A stretch of 8,091 nucleotides of DNA from Gemmatimonadota bacterium (GCA_013002425.1 JABDJQ010000271.1:1-8091), one strand, 5' to 3'; numbered from the stretch's first letter, positions 1 through 6,342 are shown. The notes: a model not told the origin generated them from the letters alone. Made by a program: numbers and translations.

Positions 1-970
1 GCGCCTTGACCGCTTCGACATACGTTTCCCAGCCGGTTGTGTGTTTCTTCAGAAAATCCCATGCGACCGCATCGTCATGCTTCTCGAGAATCGCGTAAGC
101 GATCGCGTTCTGAATGGAAATGTCGCCGTTGATCGTCGAGAAGTGCGTGCTGTTCTCGGGGTTGATCTCTTCGAGACCCTGCACCGTACCCGTTCGGCGG
201 GGATCGACGACGAGCGTCGGAATGTTCCTGCTCGCTTTGTGATCGGCCACGCGCCAGTAGAGAATCGGATGCGAGCCGCGGGCGTTGTGCCCCCAGAACG
301 TGATCATGTCGGAAAGCTCGATGTCGTCGTAGCAGGTGGGCGGCGTGTCCGAGCCGAGCGATTTGAAGTAGCCGGTCACGGCGGAAGTCATGCACATCCG
401 CGCGTTCGCCTCGATCGTGTTCGAACCCAGTACGCCCTTCATGAAGATGTTCTCGAGGTACTGCCCCTCGACCGGAAGCTGCCCCGATCCGTACAGGCCG
501 ATCGCGTTCCCGCCATCTTCCCTGATGATCTCCACGACCTTGTCCGCGATGAGCTCTTCCGCTTCGTCCCAGGTCGCTTCGCGGAAATGCTTCGGATCGA
601 ACGAGCCCTTCGTCGCGGAAACATGGCCGGTGAGCGGATCGGACATGTCCTTCCTGATCAGCGGCTTCGTAAGACGATTGACGTAAATCGCTTCGGCCGA
701 GGTCAGTCCTTTGATGCACTGAAGCCCCTTGTTCGTCGGATGGTCCTTGTCCGGAATGACGTTCGTGATCTTGCCGCGTTTCGTCTGAATGATCGTGCCG
801 CAACCGACGCCGCAGTATGGACAGGCCGCGAGCAGATCGCTCTTCGCCTCTTTGGAGTCCAGTTCGATGTCCTGGGGGTCGGGGACCGCCCACCCCTTGG
901 ACGCGCCGACGGAGGATGCCGCCGCGGCCGCCGTGATGGCCGTGTACTTGAGAAAGGATCGCCTCTTCAT
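1..970 (-). CDS. napA: NapA-like periplasmic nitrate reductase, large subunit (3' end outside window)
   Basis: N-terminal 323 residues of a molybdopterin oxidoreductase; the frame stays open to the window edge. The start is ATG at 970 with AGGAAGGA (978-985) 7 nt upstream. Residues 3-8 (RRSFLK) followed by an Ala-rich stretch form a Tat signal peptide, so the folded enzyme should be exported. Cys50, Cys53, Cys57 and Cys85 (C-x2-C-x3-C-x27-C) bind a 4Fe-4S cluster, and an IKG after Cys85 matches NapA. The segment NARMCM, then SAVTGY and CYDDIE, carries the expected Cys ligand to molybdenum. NapA proteins are about 800-830 residues, so over half is missing. Tat export, cluster spacing and the IKG and LTKPLIR segments favour periplasmic nitrate reductase over formate dehydrogenase or cytoplasmic NasA, but substrate is inferred. 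It follows the tetraheme cytochrome gene by 41 nt, suggesting one operon and electron transfer between the products. Confidence 0.78.
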   Translation of the reverse strand, partial: MKRRSFLKYTAITAAAAASSVGASKGWAVPDPQDIELDSKEAKSDLLAACPYCGVGCGTIIQTKRGKITNVIPDKDHPTNKGLQCIKGLTSAEAIYVNRLTKPLIRKDMSDPLTGHVSATKGSFDPKHFREATWDEAEELIADKVVEIIREDGGNAIGLYGSGQLPVEGQYLENIFMKGVLGSNTIEANARMCMTSAVTGYFKSLGSDTPPTCYDDIELSDMITFWGHNARGSHPILYWRVADHKASRNIPTLVVDPRRTGTVQGLEEINPENSTHFSTINGDISIQNAIAYAILEKHDDAVAWDFLKKHTTGWETYVEAVKA

Positions 971-977
971 GCCTTGT

Positions 978-985
978 TCCTTCCT
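978..985 (-). promoter_or_regulatory. Ribosome binding site of the NapA-like gene
   Basis: AGGAAGGA on the minus strand lies 7 nt before the ATG at 970. It fixes the start of the Tat signal peptide and shows independent ribosome loading after the cytochrome stop codon. Confidence 0.6.
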
Positions 986-1011
986 GACCCGGGCGCGAGC
1001 CCGATCGCAGA

Positions 1012-2328
1012 CTAGCTCGTGACCTTCTGAATGCTTCTCAGAAATACGATAATGTCGTTCACTTCATCTTCGTGAAGATTGGCAAGACCACGCGCGCCCA
1101 TGAACGGTTTCATAGGCGTTCCCATGCGGCCGTGCTTGATGGTCTGGTAAATGTAGTCGTCGCTCGCGACGCTGAGAAAACCGGGAAGTCCGATCCCGGG
1201 GCCGGAACCGCCTTCGGAATAGCCCTCGCCGTTCGGCCCGTGACACGACGCGCAGAAATGGGAATAGAGCTCGCGACCGTTGGCGGGATCGCCTTCGCAC
1301 TTCCGGTCGGGCTGCAGCGCCAGTTCGACCGGGTTCGCGACCGGGAGTGAACGCAGGTACTTGATGATGTGATTCATGGCGCTGCCGGTCAGGTCGGAAC
1401 GCGGCACCATCGCCGTCCCGGGACGCCCCTGCGCAACGGTGGCGCGGATGAAGTTGTCGTCCGCGATCGCAAGAAAGTCCCGGTTCCGGATACTCGGCGC
1501 GAGCCCGGGAATGCCGGTTCCGCCGAGCTGATGACAGCTCGAGCAGTTGGCGCGGAACAGTTTCTCACCGTCGACGGCGTTGGGCGCCCGGGCCGCCTTG
1601 ATCGGCGCGTTCTCCGCGTACATGAGTGCTTCTCGGGGATTCTTGCGCAGGTGCGCGATGATATCCGCCCCGTCCTGCTCGGTCAGATTCGCGAGACCGC
1701 GCGCGCCGAGGAAAGACTTCATGGGCGTACCGGCGCGGCCGTGCCGCAGTGTCTTCATGATGTAGTCGTCGCTCGCGATGGCCAGGAACCCCGGAAGGCC
1801 GATTCCCGGCCCCGACCCGCCCGATACATATCCTTCGCCATGCTCGCCGTGACACGAAGCGCAGAACCGGGCGAACAGCGGTTCGCCCGAAGCGGGATCA
1901 CCCGTGACCTTGTGCCGCCAGTCCACGGAAACGTCCACGGGATTATCGATCTCCAGGGAACGGAGATACCCGATGATGTGGGTCAGTTCTTCGTGCGTCA
2001 GGTCGGGGCGGGCAACCATCGCCGTGCCGCGCCGCCCCTTGTTGATTGTGTACTTGATAAAGCGATCGGAAGCGAGAGCGAGGAAATCGCGGTTGCGAAT
2101 GCTGGGGGCGAGGCCGACGCTCCCCGCGCCGTCGATCTGATGACACGAAGCGCAGTTCTGGGCGTATATGCCGTATCCCTTTTCGGGATCGGCCTCTCCC
2201 GTGTACGGCTCGGCGGCCGGGCCGTCGAGGAGCGCCCCCATCTGCCGGACGGTGCGAACCTCCTCCATGTAGGTGCCTGCCACACGGAGCGAGACTGCGG
2301 CCGTCGTGAGCGTGATGACGATCGTCAC
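1012..2328 (-). CDS. Membrane-anchored tetraheme cytochrome c with duplicated diheme module
   Basis: Probable electron donor to the NapA-like enzyme encoded next. Numbered from the GTG at 2328 (438 residues), it has four CXXCH heme sites: Cys59-His63, Cys156-His160, Cys262-His266 and Cys359-His363. Each is followed by a likely distal Met ligand, in TAM (Met104, Met307) or TPM (Met203, Met406). The domains are of the small class I type, arranged A-B-A'-B': GLAPSIRNRDFLA is shared by both A domains, and GGSGPGIGLPGFL by both B domains. This differs from NapC/NrfH tetraheme proteins. An N-terminal hydrophobic segment suggests an uncleaved anchor with the hemes outside the membrane. Start is uncertain. 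The GTG has no Shine-Dalgarno and would cut the hydrophobic helix; a strong AAGGAGG sits 5 nt before an in-frame ATC at 2364, which would give 450 residues. A promoter lies at 2424-2453. Confidence 0.88.
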   Translation of the reverse strand: MTIVITLTTAAVSLRVAGTYMEEVRTVRQMGALLDGPAAEPYTGEADPEKGYGIYAQNCASCHQIDGAGSVGLAPSIRNRDFLALASDRFIKYTINKGRRGTAMVARPDLTHEELTHIIGYLRSLEIDNPVDVSVDWRHKVTGDPASGEPLFARFCASCHGEHGEGYVSGGSGPGIGLPGFLAIASDDYIMKTLRHGRAGTPMKSFLGARGLANLTEQDGADIIAHLRKNPREALMYAENAPIKAARAPNAVDGEKLFRANCSSCHQLGGTGIPGLAPSIRNRDFLAIADDNFIRATVAQGRPGTAMVPRSDLTGSAMNHIIKYLRSLPVANPVELALQPDRKCEGDPANGRELYSHFCASCHGPNGEGYSEGGSGPGIGLPGFLSVASDDYIYQTIKHGRMGTPMKPFMGARGLANLHEDEVNDIIVFLRSIQKVTS

Positions 2329-2369
2329 CAGGATGCCGACTACGACAGAAGTCTGATCTTTGATATCAA

Positions 2370-2376
2370 CCTCCTT
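2370..2376 (-). promoter_or_regulatory. Strong Shine-Dalgarno of the cytochrome gene, before an ATC codon
   Basis: AAGGAGG on the minus strand is a near-perfect ribosome binding site. Five nt later comes the in-frame codon ATC (2362-2364), where a start would be expected. No ATG, GTG or TTG occurs in this frame between the site and GTG 2328. A nearer TTG directly after the site is out of frame and its reading frame stops within ten codons. Confidence 0.6.
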
Positions 2377-2423
2377 GCGGGTTCCAAGGAATTTAATATA
2401 TGTGGACCAACTAGTCTTCTTTA

Positions 2424-2453
2424 AATATAGACGGTTCGAAGGGCCTCCGTCAA
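2424..2453 (-). promoter_or_regulatory. Sigma70-like promoter of the cytochrome/NapA-like unit
   Basis: TTGACG (2448-2453) and TATATT (2424-2429) are separated by 18 bp in an AT-rich patch that stands out from the GC-rich surroundings. Transcription would begin near 2417 and give a leader of roughly 40-50 nt before the AAGGAGG site. No FNR- or NarL-like operator could be identified with confidence. Confidence 0.55.
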
Positions 2454-2502
2454 TTCAATTTCGTACATGGATGGAATCGGAGCCGAACCTTGGCCCTCGC
2501 TG

Positions 2503-2533
2503 CCTCCGGGCAGCGTAGAAAACTACCCGGAGG
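2503..2533 (-). other. Inverted repeat (bulged hairpin) between slyD and the cytochrome promoter
   Basis: CCTCCGG at 2503-2509 pairs with CCGGAGG at 2527-2533. Inside, GTAG (2515-2518) pairs with CTAC (2523-2526) around an AAAA loop, leaving a one-sided bulge. It lies downstream of slyD and upstream of the cytochrome promoter. No T-run follows on the minus strand, so it is not a classic intrinsic terminator; it may protect the slyD mRNA 3' end or be a protein-binding site. Confidence 0.4.
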
Positions 2534-2556
2534 CTCGTGGCGTGGATCGGCTGGAG

Positions 2557-2601
2557 AGAGCGCGTTTTACGCGAAGAGCGCGTTTTACGCGAAGAGCGCG
2601 T
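2557..2601. repeat. 18-bp tandem repeat with an embedded hairpin, 2.5 copies
   Basis: The unit AGAGCGCGTTTTACGCGA occurs at 2557-2574 and 2575-2592 with no mismatch, followed by a partial copy (2593-2601). Each full unit contains CGCGT-TTT-ACGCG, a 5-bp stem with a 3-nt loop, so the array can form two adjacent small hairpins. It begins ten bases past the slyD stop codon and may act at the end of that transcript. Confidence 0.75.
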
Positions 2602-2610
2602 GCGGCGCGA

Positions 2611-3072
2611 CTAGTGAGCGTGCCCGTGCTCGATCTCTTCTTCCGTCGCGGCGCGCACTTCTTCGATCTGCACGTCGAAGTGAAGTCGCTCGCCCGCGAG
2701 GGGATGGTTGCCGTCGACCGTGACCGTTTCCTCGCCCACATCCGTCACGACGATCGGAACCGGGCCGTGATCGGTCTGCGCTTCGAGCTGCATGCCGGCC
2801 TTGAGATTCTCGATCCCTTCGAATGCGGCTTTCGGCACTTCCTGCACGGCTTCGTCGTTACGCGGGCCGTAGCCGTCTTCCGGCTCGACGACGACTTTCA
2901 ATTTCGCGCCGGCCGTCTTGCCGGCCAGGGTGTTTTCGAGACCGGTGATGATCTGCCCGCTTCCCTGCAGGTACTTGAGAGGCTGATTGCCTTCCGACGA
3001 ATCCAGCACCTCACCCTTCTCGTTCTTGAGCGTGTAGTGGATCGAAACCACACTGTTGTTCTTGATTTCCAA
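2611..3072 (-). CDS. slyD: SlyD-like FKBP-type peptidyl-prolyl cis-trans isomerase
   Basis: Cytoplasmic prolyl isomerase and chaperone of 153 residues. The N-terminal FKBP part has the SlyD pattern: VSIHYTLKNEKGEVLDSS (residues 9-26), then LQGSGQIITGLENTLAGK (35-52). The chaperone insert-in-flap domain follows from PEDGYGPRN (64-72) to about residue 125, and the strand FDVQIEEVRAAT closes the fold. The tail ends in HGHAH, a short remnant of the metal-binding His-rich tail that makes E. coli SlyD about 196 residues long; nickel binding is therefore uncertain. The start is TTG at 3072, with AAAGG (3080-3084) 7 nt upstream. An upstream extension in the same frame has no family similarity, and the nearby ATG is out of frame. 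It is separated from the exonuclease by 189 nt and probably has its own promoter. Confidence 0.88.
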   Translation of the reverse strand: MEIKNNSVVSIHYTLKNEKGEVLDSSEGNQPLKYLQGSGQIITGLENTLAGKTAGAKLKVVVEPEDGYGPRNDEAVQEVPKAAFEGIENLKAGMQLEAQTDHGPVPIVVTDVGEETVTVDGNHPLAGERLHFDVQIEEVRAATEEEIEHGHAH

Positions 3073-3202
3073 AACGGTACCTTTGCCATGTTCGAGTAAT
3101 GAAAGCGGCGCCCTTCGCCTGATCCGGATTCCACCGCCTCGTGCGGGGGTTCTCCGTCCTGTCAGGGAGAGGCCGTTTGCGCGGTTTTCGCGTCTGGAAT
3201 CG

Positions 3203-3231
3203 AGACTAGCAGACCGGCCGCCGCCCGCCAA
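3203..3231 (-). promoter_or_regulatory. Possible slyD promoter
   Basis: TTGGCG (3226-3231), a 17-bp spacer and TAGTCT (3203-3208) preceded by TGC (extended -10 pattern). The hexamers are weak, but spacing and position after the exonuclease gene fit. It implies a leader of about 120 nt before the TTG start. Confidence 0.35.
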
Positions 3232-3241
3232 GGATCGTATT

Positions 3242-3256
3242 CGCGGCGCCGCCGCG
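3242..3256 (-). terminator. GC-rich hairpin after the exonuclease stop codon
   Basis: CGCGGC (3242-3247) and GCCGCG (3251-3256) form a perfect 6-bp stem with a 3-nt loop, six nt past the stop codon. No T-run follows, so any termination would be weak or factor-dependent. Confidence 0.25.
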
Positions 3257-3261
3257 TGGCG

Positions 3262-4143
3262 CTACGCGTCCCGCCAGAGGGGAATGCGGCCCGGGAGCGA
3301 GTTCTCGCCCAGACGCTCGCAGAGAGGCTCGAGAAGGTCTCTCCGCGCCCCCCGCCAGCGGATATCGGCCAGGGATTCGGGGAGAGGGACGTCGGTGCGA
3401 AGCGTGGCCAGATCCTTATAGAGAGAGGCTTCCTCGCGACGCTCGTTCAGGCTCTCGGCGAGCCCCGCCGCCCCGCGCACCTTGACCGACCAGGCCTCGT
3501 GGTCCGGCGGGATCCTGTCGATCGAACCGTACGCGGAAAGCACGAGCCCCGAAGACTTCGCCCCCCATTTCGGGATGCCCGGAATGCCGTCGGCCGCATC
3601 GCCCACGAGCGCGAGATAGTCCGGCATCGACGCCGGCGAGACGCCGAACTTCCTGCGCACGCCGTCTTCGTTCAGCAGCGCTTTCTGAATGCGATTGAAG
3701 GAAACGATGCGATCGCCGCTGATGCATTGCGCGAGATCTTTGTCGGGCGAGCAGAGAACGACGCGCGTCACTTCGCGTTCCTTCGCGAACTTGAGGGCTG
3801 CGGTCGCGAGCGCGTCGTCCGCCTCGAACTCCGTCATGCGCCAGACGGTCATGCCGAGCGCTTCCGCCGCTTCCTCGACGAACGGGAACTGCGCGAAGAG
3901 TTCCGGGTCGATCCCTTCGCCCGCTTTGTAACCGTCGAACATTTCATTCCTGAACGATTCCACTTCGCTGTCGAACGCCACGGCGATATGCGTTACGTCC
4001 TCCTGCCCGAGCAGCGCGAACATAGAACGGAGGAACGCGCGCGTCCCTCCCGTTTCGACGCCGTTCCTGTCGGTCGACTTCGGGGCGCCGCCGTAGAATG
4101 CGCGGAAGAGTTCGAACGTGCCGTCTACGAGGTGGACGTTCAC
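3262..4143 (-). CDS. Stand-alone 5'-3' exonuclease (PolI N-terminal/FEN family)
   Basis: Structure-specific 5' nuclease of 293 residues, matching the N-terminal domain of DNA polymerase I and T5-type flap endonucleases without any polymerase part. Likely roles are flap removal or RNA primer removal in replication and repair. Metal-site motifs are present in order: VDG with Asp7; AFDSE with Asp58; FRNE and GYKAG (64-75); EFEADD (105-110); SPDKD with Asp134 and Asp136; LVGDAADGIPGIP (179-191) with Asp182 and Asp185, the start of the helix-three-turn-helix DNA-binding region. All acidic residues expected in this family are kept, so it should be active. The start is GTG at 4143, which overlaps the stop of the CNNM-like gene as GTGA. 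This points to translational coupling rather than an independent ribosome site. It could be an ExoIX/Xni analogue. Confidence 0.9.
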   Translation of the reverse strand: MNVHLVDGTFELFRAFYGGAPKSTDRNGVETGGTRAFLRSMFALLGQEDVTHIAVAFDSEVESFRNEMFDGYKAGEGIDPELFAQFPFVEEAAEALGMTVWRMTEFEADDALATAALKFAKEREVTRVVLCSPDKDLAQCISGDRIVSFNRIQKALLNEDGVRRKFGVSPASMPDYLALVGDAADGIPGIPKWGAKSSGLVLSAYGSIDRIPPDHEAWSVKVRGAAGLAESLNERREEASLYKDLATLRTDVPLPESLADIRWRGARRDLLEPLCERLGENSLPGRIPLWRDA

Positions 4144-5393
4144 TCTTCCGTTTTCTCCAGGTCGACCTCGGTCTCTTCCTCGTCGGGATGCGGCGGCACG
4201 TCGAAACCGAGTTCCTCCGCGCGCTTCACGAACTTGCCGCGGGCCACGGCGCGCAGATCCGCGGCCGTATCGGCCTCGTCCATGATCTCGGTGCCGAGCA
4301 GCGTTTCGAGCACGTCTTCGAGCGTCACGATGCCGTCTGTCCCGCCGTGTTCGTCGATCACCACGGCAATGTGCTCGCCCTGATCGAGAAAGCGCTGCAG
4401 CAGCACGGAAAGCGTAACGGACCACGGCACCCGCAGCACCGGACGCTTCAGTTCGTGCAGCGGCGTATCGCTCTTCCCCTCCGCCTGCAGGCGCAGGAAA
4501 TCGTCCTTCAGCACGAACCCTGTCACTTCGTCGAAACTGTTGCGATAGATCGGGAGGCGCGAATACGGCGGATCGAGTTCTACGCCATGGGCCACCGTCG
4601 CGTCCTCGGGAAAGCCGACGATCACCGTGCGCGGCGTCATCACGTCTTCCGCCGTCATCGATCGAAGACGGAACAGGTGCCGCATGATCCAGAGTTCCTG
4701 GTCGTCGATCTTGCCGGCGCGCTGTCCCACTTCGCTCATCGCGAGAAACTCCTCGCGATTGAAGACATGCGCGCTCTTGCCTCCTGAGACGGCACGGGTC
4801 AGCCGTTCGGAAATCCAGATCAACGGATAGAGCACAGTGATCAGGCCCTTCACGAACAGGGCCGTCGGGTATGCGAGCCGCCGCCAGTGAACGGCTCCCA
4901 GGGTCTTCGGAATGATCTCGGACAGGAACAGAATCGCGAGGGTCATGATCGCCGAGAAGAGTCCGAACCAGGCACTGCCGAATACGAGTGTCGCCTTCGC
5001 GCCCGACCCGATCGCGCCGACGGTGTGCGCAATCGTGTTCAAAGTGAGAATCGCGGCAAGCGAGCGATCGACCTGATCGTGCTTGAGGCGTTTGATCAGC
5101 GCCGCGCGCTCGGGGGCCTGCTCCTGCAGGCCGGCAACAAAGGACGGCGTGATACTGAGCAGCGCCGCTTCCGCAATCGAACACAGAAAACTGAACAGCA
5201 GAGCAAGCACGACAAACGTGACGAGAAGGTAGACGTCCGTTTCGGTTGCGGCGCGCGCCGGCAGGTTCTGAGGGGCGCCACCGGCGGCCAGGGCATCGGC
5301 AGAGAGCGCGAGAGACGCGAAAAGAGCCGAGGCGGCCGATGTTGTAATGAGCGAGACACGAACGACGCGTCCCCTCCGCAAGAATTCTGTCAT
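4140..5393 (-). CDS. CNNM/CorC (HlyC-type) membrane protein with DUF21 and CBS pair
   Basis: Inner-membrane protein of 417 residues. The family is linked to magnesium/cobalt export or other ion homeostasis. Residues 13-37 are hydrophobic and end in ALA-AGG, like a cleavable signal peptide. The CNNM transmembrane domain follows: helices near 53-75, 110-128, 135-158 and 175-195, with AEAALLS (74-80), NTIAHTVGA (119-127) and SEIIPKT (158-164), the usual conserved spots. Cytoplasmic CBS domains lie at about 248-305 (VMTPR 251-255, YSRLPIY 277-283) and 315-370 (VVIDEHGGTDGIVTLEDVLE). The protein then ends in an acidic tail without the CorC_HlyC C-terminal domain many relatives have. The start is ATG at 5393 with AAAGG (5399-5403) 5 nt upstream. 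The leader contains an inverted repeat, and the exonuclease gene overlaps its stop codon by 4 bp. Confidence 0.88.
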   Translation of the reverse strand: MTEFLRRGRVVRVSLITTSAASALFASLALSADALAAGGAPQNLPARAATETDVYLLVTFVVLALLFSFLCSIAEAALLSITPSFVAGLQEQAPERAALIKRLKHDQVDRSLAAILTLNTIAHTVGAIGSGAKATLVFGSAWFGLFSAIMTLAILFLSEIIPKTLGAVHWRRLAYPTALFVKGLITVLYPLIWISERLTRAVSGGKSAHVFNREEFLAMSEVGQRAGKIDDQELWIMRHLFRLRSMTAEDVMTPRTVIVGFPEDATVAHGVELDPPYSRLPIYRNSFDEVTGFVLKDDFLRLQAEGKSDTPLHELKRPVLRVPWSVTLSVLLQRFLDQGEHIAVVIDEHGGTDGIVTLEDVLETLLGTEIMDEADTAADLRAVARGKFVKRAEELGFDVPPHPDEEETEVDLEKTEE

Positions 5394-5415
5394 GAACACC
5401 TTTCTTCGGATCCTC

Positions 5416-5464
5416 GGCTCCCGCCGGGACCTCGTTCCATCGCCTGGTCGAGATGGTGGGAGCC
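5416..5464 (-). promoter_or_regulatory. Inverted-repeat leader structure upstream of the CNNM-like gene
   Basis: On the minus strand GGCTCCC (5458-5464) can pair with GGGAGCC (5416-5422). Inside this 7-bp stem, CCATC can pair with GATGG, giving a nested hairpin. The structure ends 22 nt before the start codon, so it could be a cis-acting RNA element. It does not match a metal or fluoride riboswitch that I can recognise. Confidence 0.3.
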
Positions 5465-5530
5465 TTACATGAATGGCGGAGTGATGCAAGCCGGGGGGCG
5501 AGAACGGGCGGCCCGGCCGGGAACGGGGGG

Positions 5531-6274
5531 TTACACTTTGCCTCTGCCCTTGCTTCTGCCCTTGTCCGGGGATCGAGCCTTCCCGCCGGATTGTCCCATC
5601 CGCCGGTTCGACTGCCCTCCGGCCGGAGGCGCGCCGACCGTGTTCCATTCCGGAGGCGGCTCACTCGTAAACGTCATTTCCTCGCCCTTCGTCGGGTGGC
5701 GCAGCGTGATCGAGCGGGCGTGGAGGGCGATCGCGTCCGGCGCGAACGGGATCATCGACCCGTACCGGCGGTCACCGAGTATATGGTGGCCGCGATACGC
5801 GAACTGCACCCGGATCTGATGATGACGCCCCGTCTCGAGCGTGATCTCCGCAAGGCTCACCCCGGCGCTGTAAGCCAGGCGTCGAAAGCGGAGCCGCGCC
5901 TCCTTTCCATCCGGCGCTTCGACGACACGCGACGCGTAATCCGTGCGTTTCAGCATGTCGACCCACGCCGCTTCTTCCGGTAACTTCCCCTCGACCTGCG
6001 CCCAGTAAACTTTGGCGGGCCCGCGCTTCCGGAATTCTTCACTCAGCCGCGAGCCCGCCTTCGATGTCTTCGCGAGCACGACCACGCCGGACGAGAGCCG
6101 GTCGATCCTGTGTACGAGACCCAGATAAACGTTGCCCGGCTTCCCGTACTTCTGCTTCAGCCAGTTCTTCGCCTCGTCGACGAGCGAACGGCGCCCCGTC
6201 TTGTCGCCCTGCACGATCTGGCCCGCGGGCTTCGAAACGACGAGCAGATGATTGTCTTCGTACAGTACCTTCAA
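5531..6274 (-). CDS. RluA-family RNA pseudouridine synthase
   Basis: Cytoplasmic enzyme of 247 residues that isomerises uridine to pseudouridine in rRNA or tRNA. Motifs are in order: VVSKPAG (12-18); HRIDRLSSGVVVLAK (55-69), in which Asp58 is the catalytic aspartate; and LETGRHHQIRVQ (146-157), the third family motif. It lacks an S4 RNA-binding domain, like RluA or TruC-type members. Its tail (about 220-247) is low-complexity and basic (Lys/Arg/Gly/Ser), and may help bind RNA. The target position cannot be told from sequence. The start is TTG at 6274: AGGAG (6284-6288) lies 9 nt upstream, and an in-frame TGA at 6296-6298 leaves no other start. It follows the lipoprotein gene by 68 nt on the same strand and may be cotranscribed with it. 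Confidence 0.9.
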   Translation of the reverse strand: MKVLYEDNHLLVVSKPAGQIVQGDKTGRRSLVDEAKNWLKQKYGKPGNVYLGLVHRIDRLSSGVVVLAKTSKAGSRLSEEFRKRGPAKVYWAQVEGKLPEEAAWVDMLKRTDYASRVVEAPDGKEARLRFRRLAYSAGVSLAEITLETGRHHQIRVQFAYRGHHILGDRRYGSMIPFAPDAIALHARSITLRHPTKGEEMTFTSEPPPEWNTVGAPPAGGQSNRRMGQSGGKARSPDKGRSKGRGKV

Positions 6275-6321
6275 GCTGAGTGACTCCTGTGCTCCTCATC
6301 CGCCCGATCGCAGCGCCGGTC

Positions 6322-6339
6322 CGCGAAGTCCCGTTCGCG
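6322..6339 (-). other. Small hairpin after the lipoprotein stop codon
   Basis: CGCGAA (6322-6327) and TTCGCG (6334-6339) form a 6-bp stem with a 6-nt loop just past the lipoprotein stop. There is no T-run, so termination is doubtful and read-through into the pseudouridine synthase gene is plausible. Confidence 0.25.
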
Positions 6340-6342
6340 AGG

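Noticed and set aside
75..893. A 272-codon minus-strand frame over the NapA-like gene.
   Set aside because: It is out of frame with the Tat signal, the iron-sulfur motif and the NARMCM segment, which are continuous in the frame starting at 970.
2503..2601. CRISPR array or mobile-element end.
   Set aside because: The repeats are directly adjacent without spacers, and no cas gene, transposase or target duplication is present.
41..4830. Long open frames on the plus strand opposite the oxidoreductase, cytochrome, exonuclease and CNNM-like genes.
   Set aside because: They are Arg/Ala-rich, lack family motifs, and arise because GC-rich coding DNA has few stops on the opposite strand. The minus-strand reading is clear in each case.
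5430..5455. GGCGATGG in the CNNM-like leader, similar to the start of the fluoride riboswitch.
   Set aside because: The required pairing CGCC partner and the downstream pseudoknot elements are not in place, so this looks like a chance match.
5512..5521. Palindrome CCCGGCCGGG after the pseudouridine synthase stop codon as a terminator.
   Set aside because: Short, loop-less and without a T-run in very GC-rich DNA; not supportable as a terminator.
3262..5664. An 800-codon open frame on the minus strand spanning the exonuclease and the CNNM-like gene.
   Set aside because: Only its last 293 codons show protein-family motifs. The upstream part is an Arg-rich shadow of the CNNM-like gene in another frame; the true start is the GTG at 4143.
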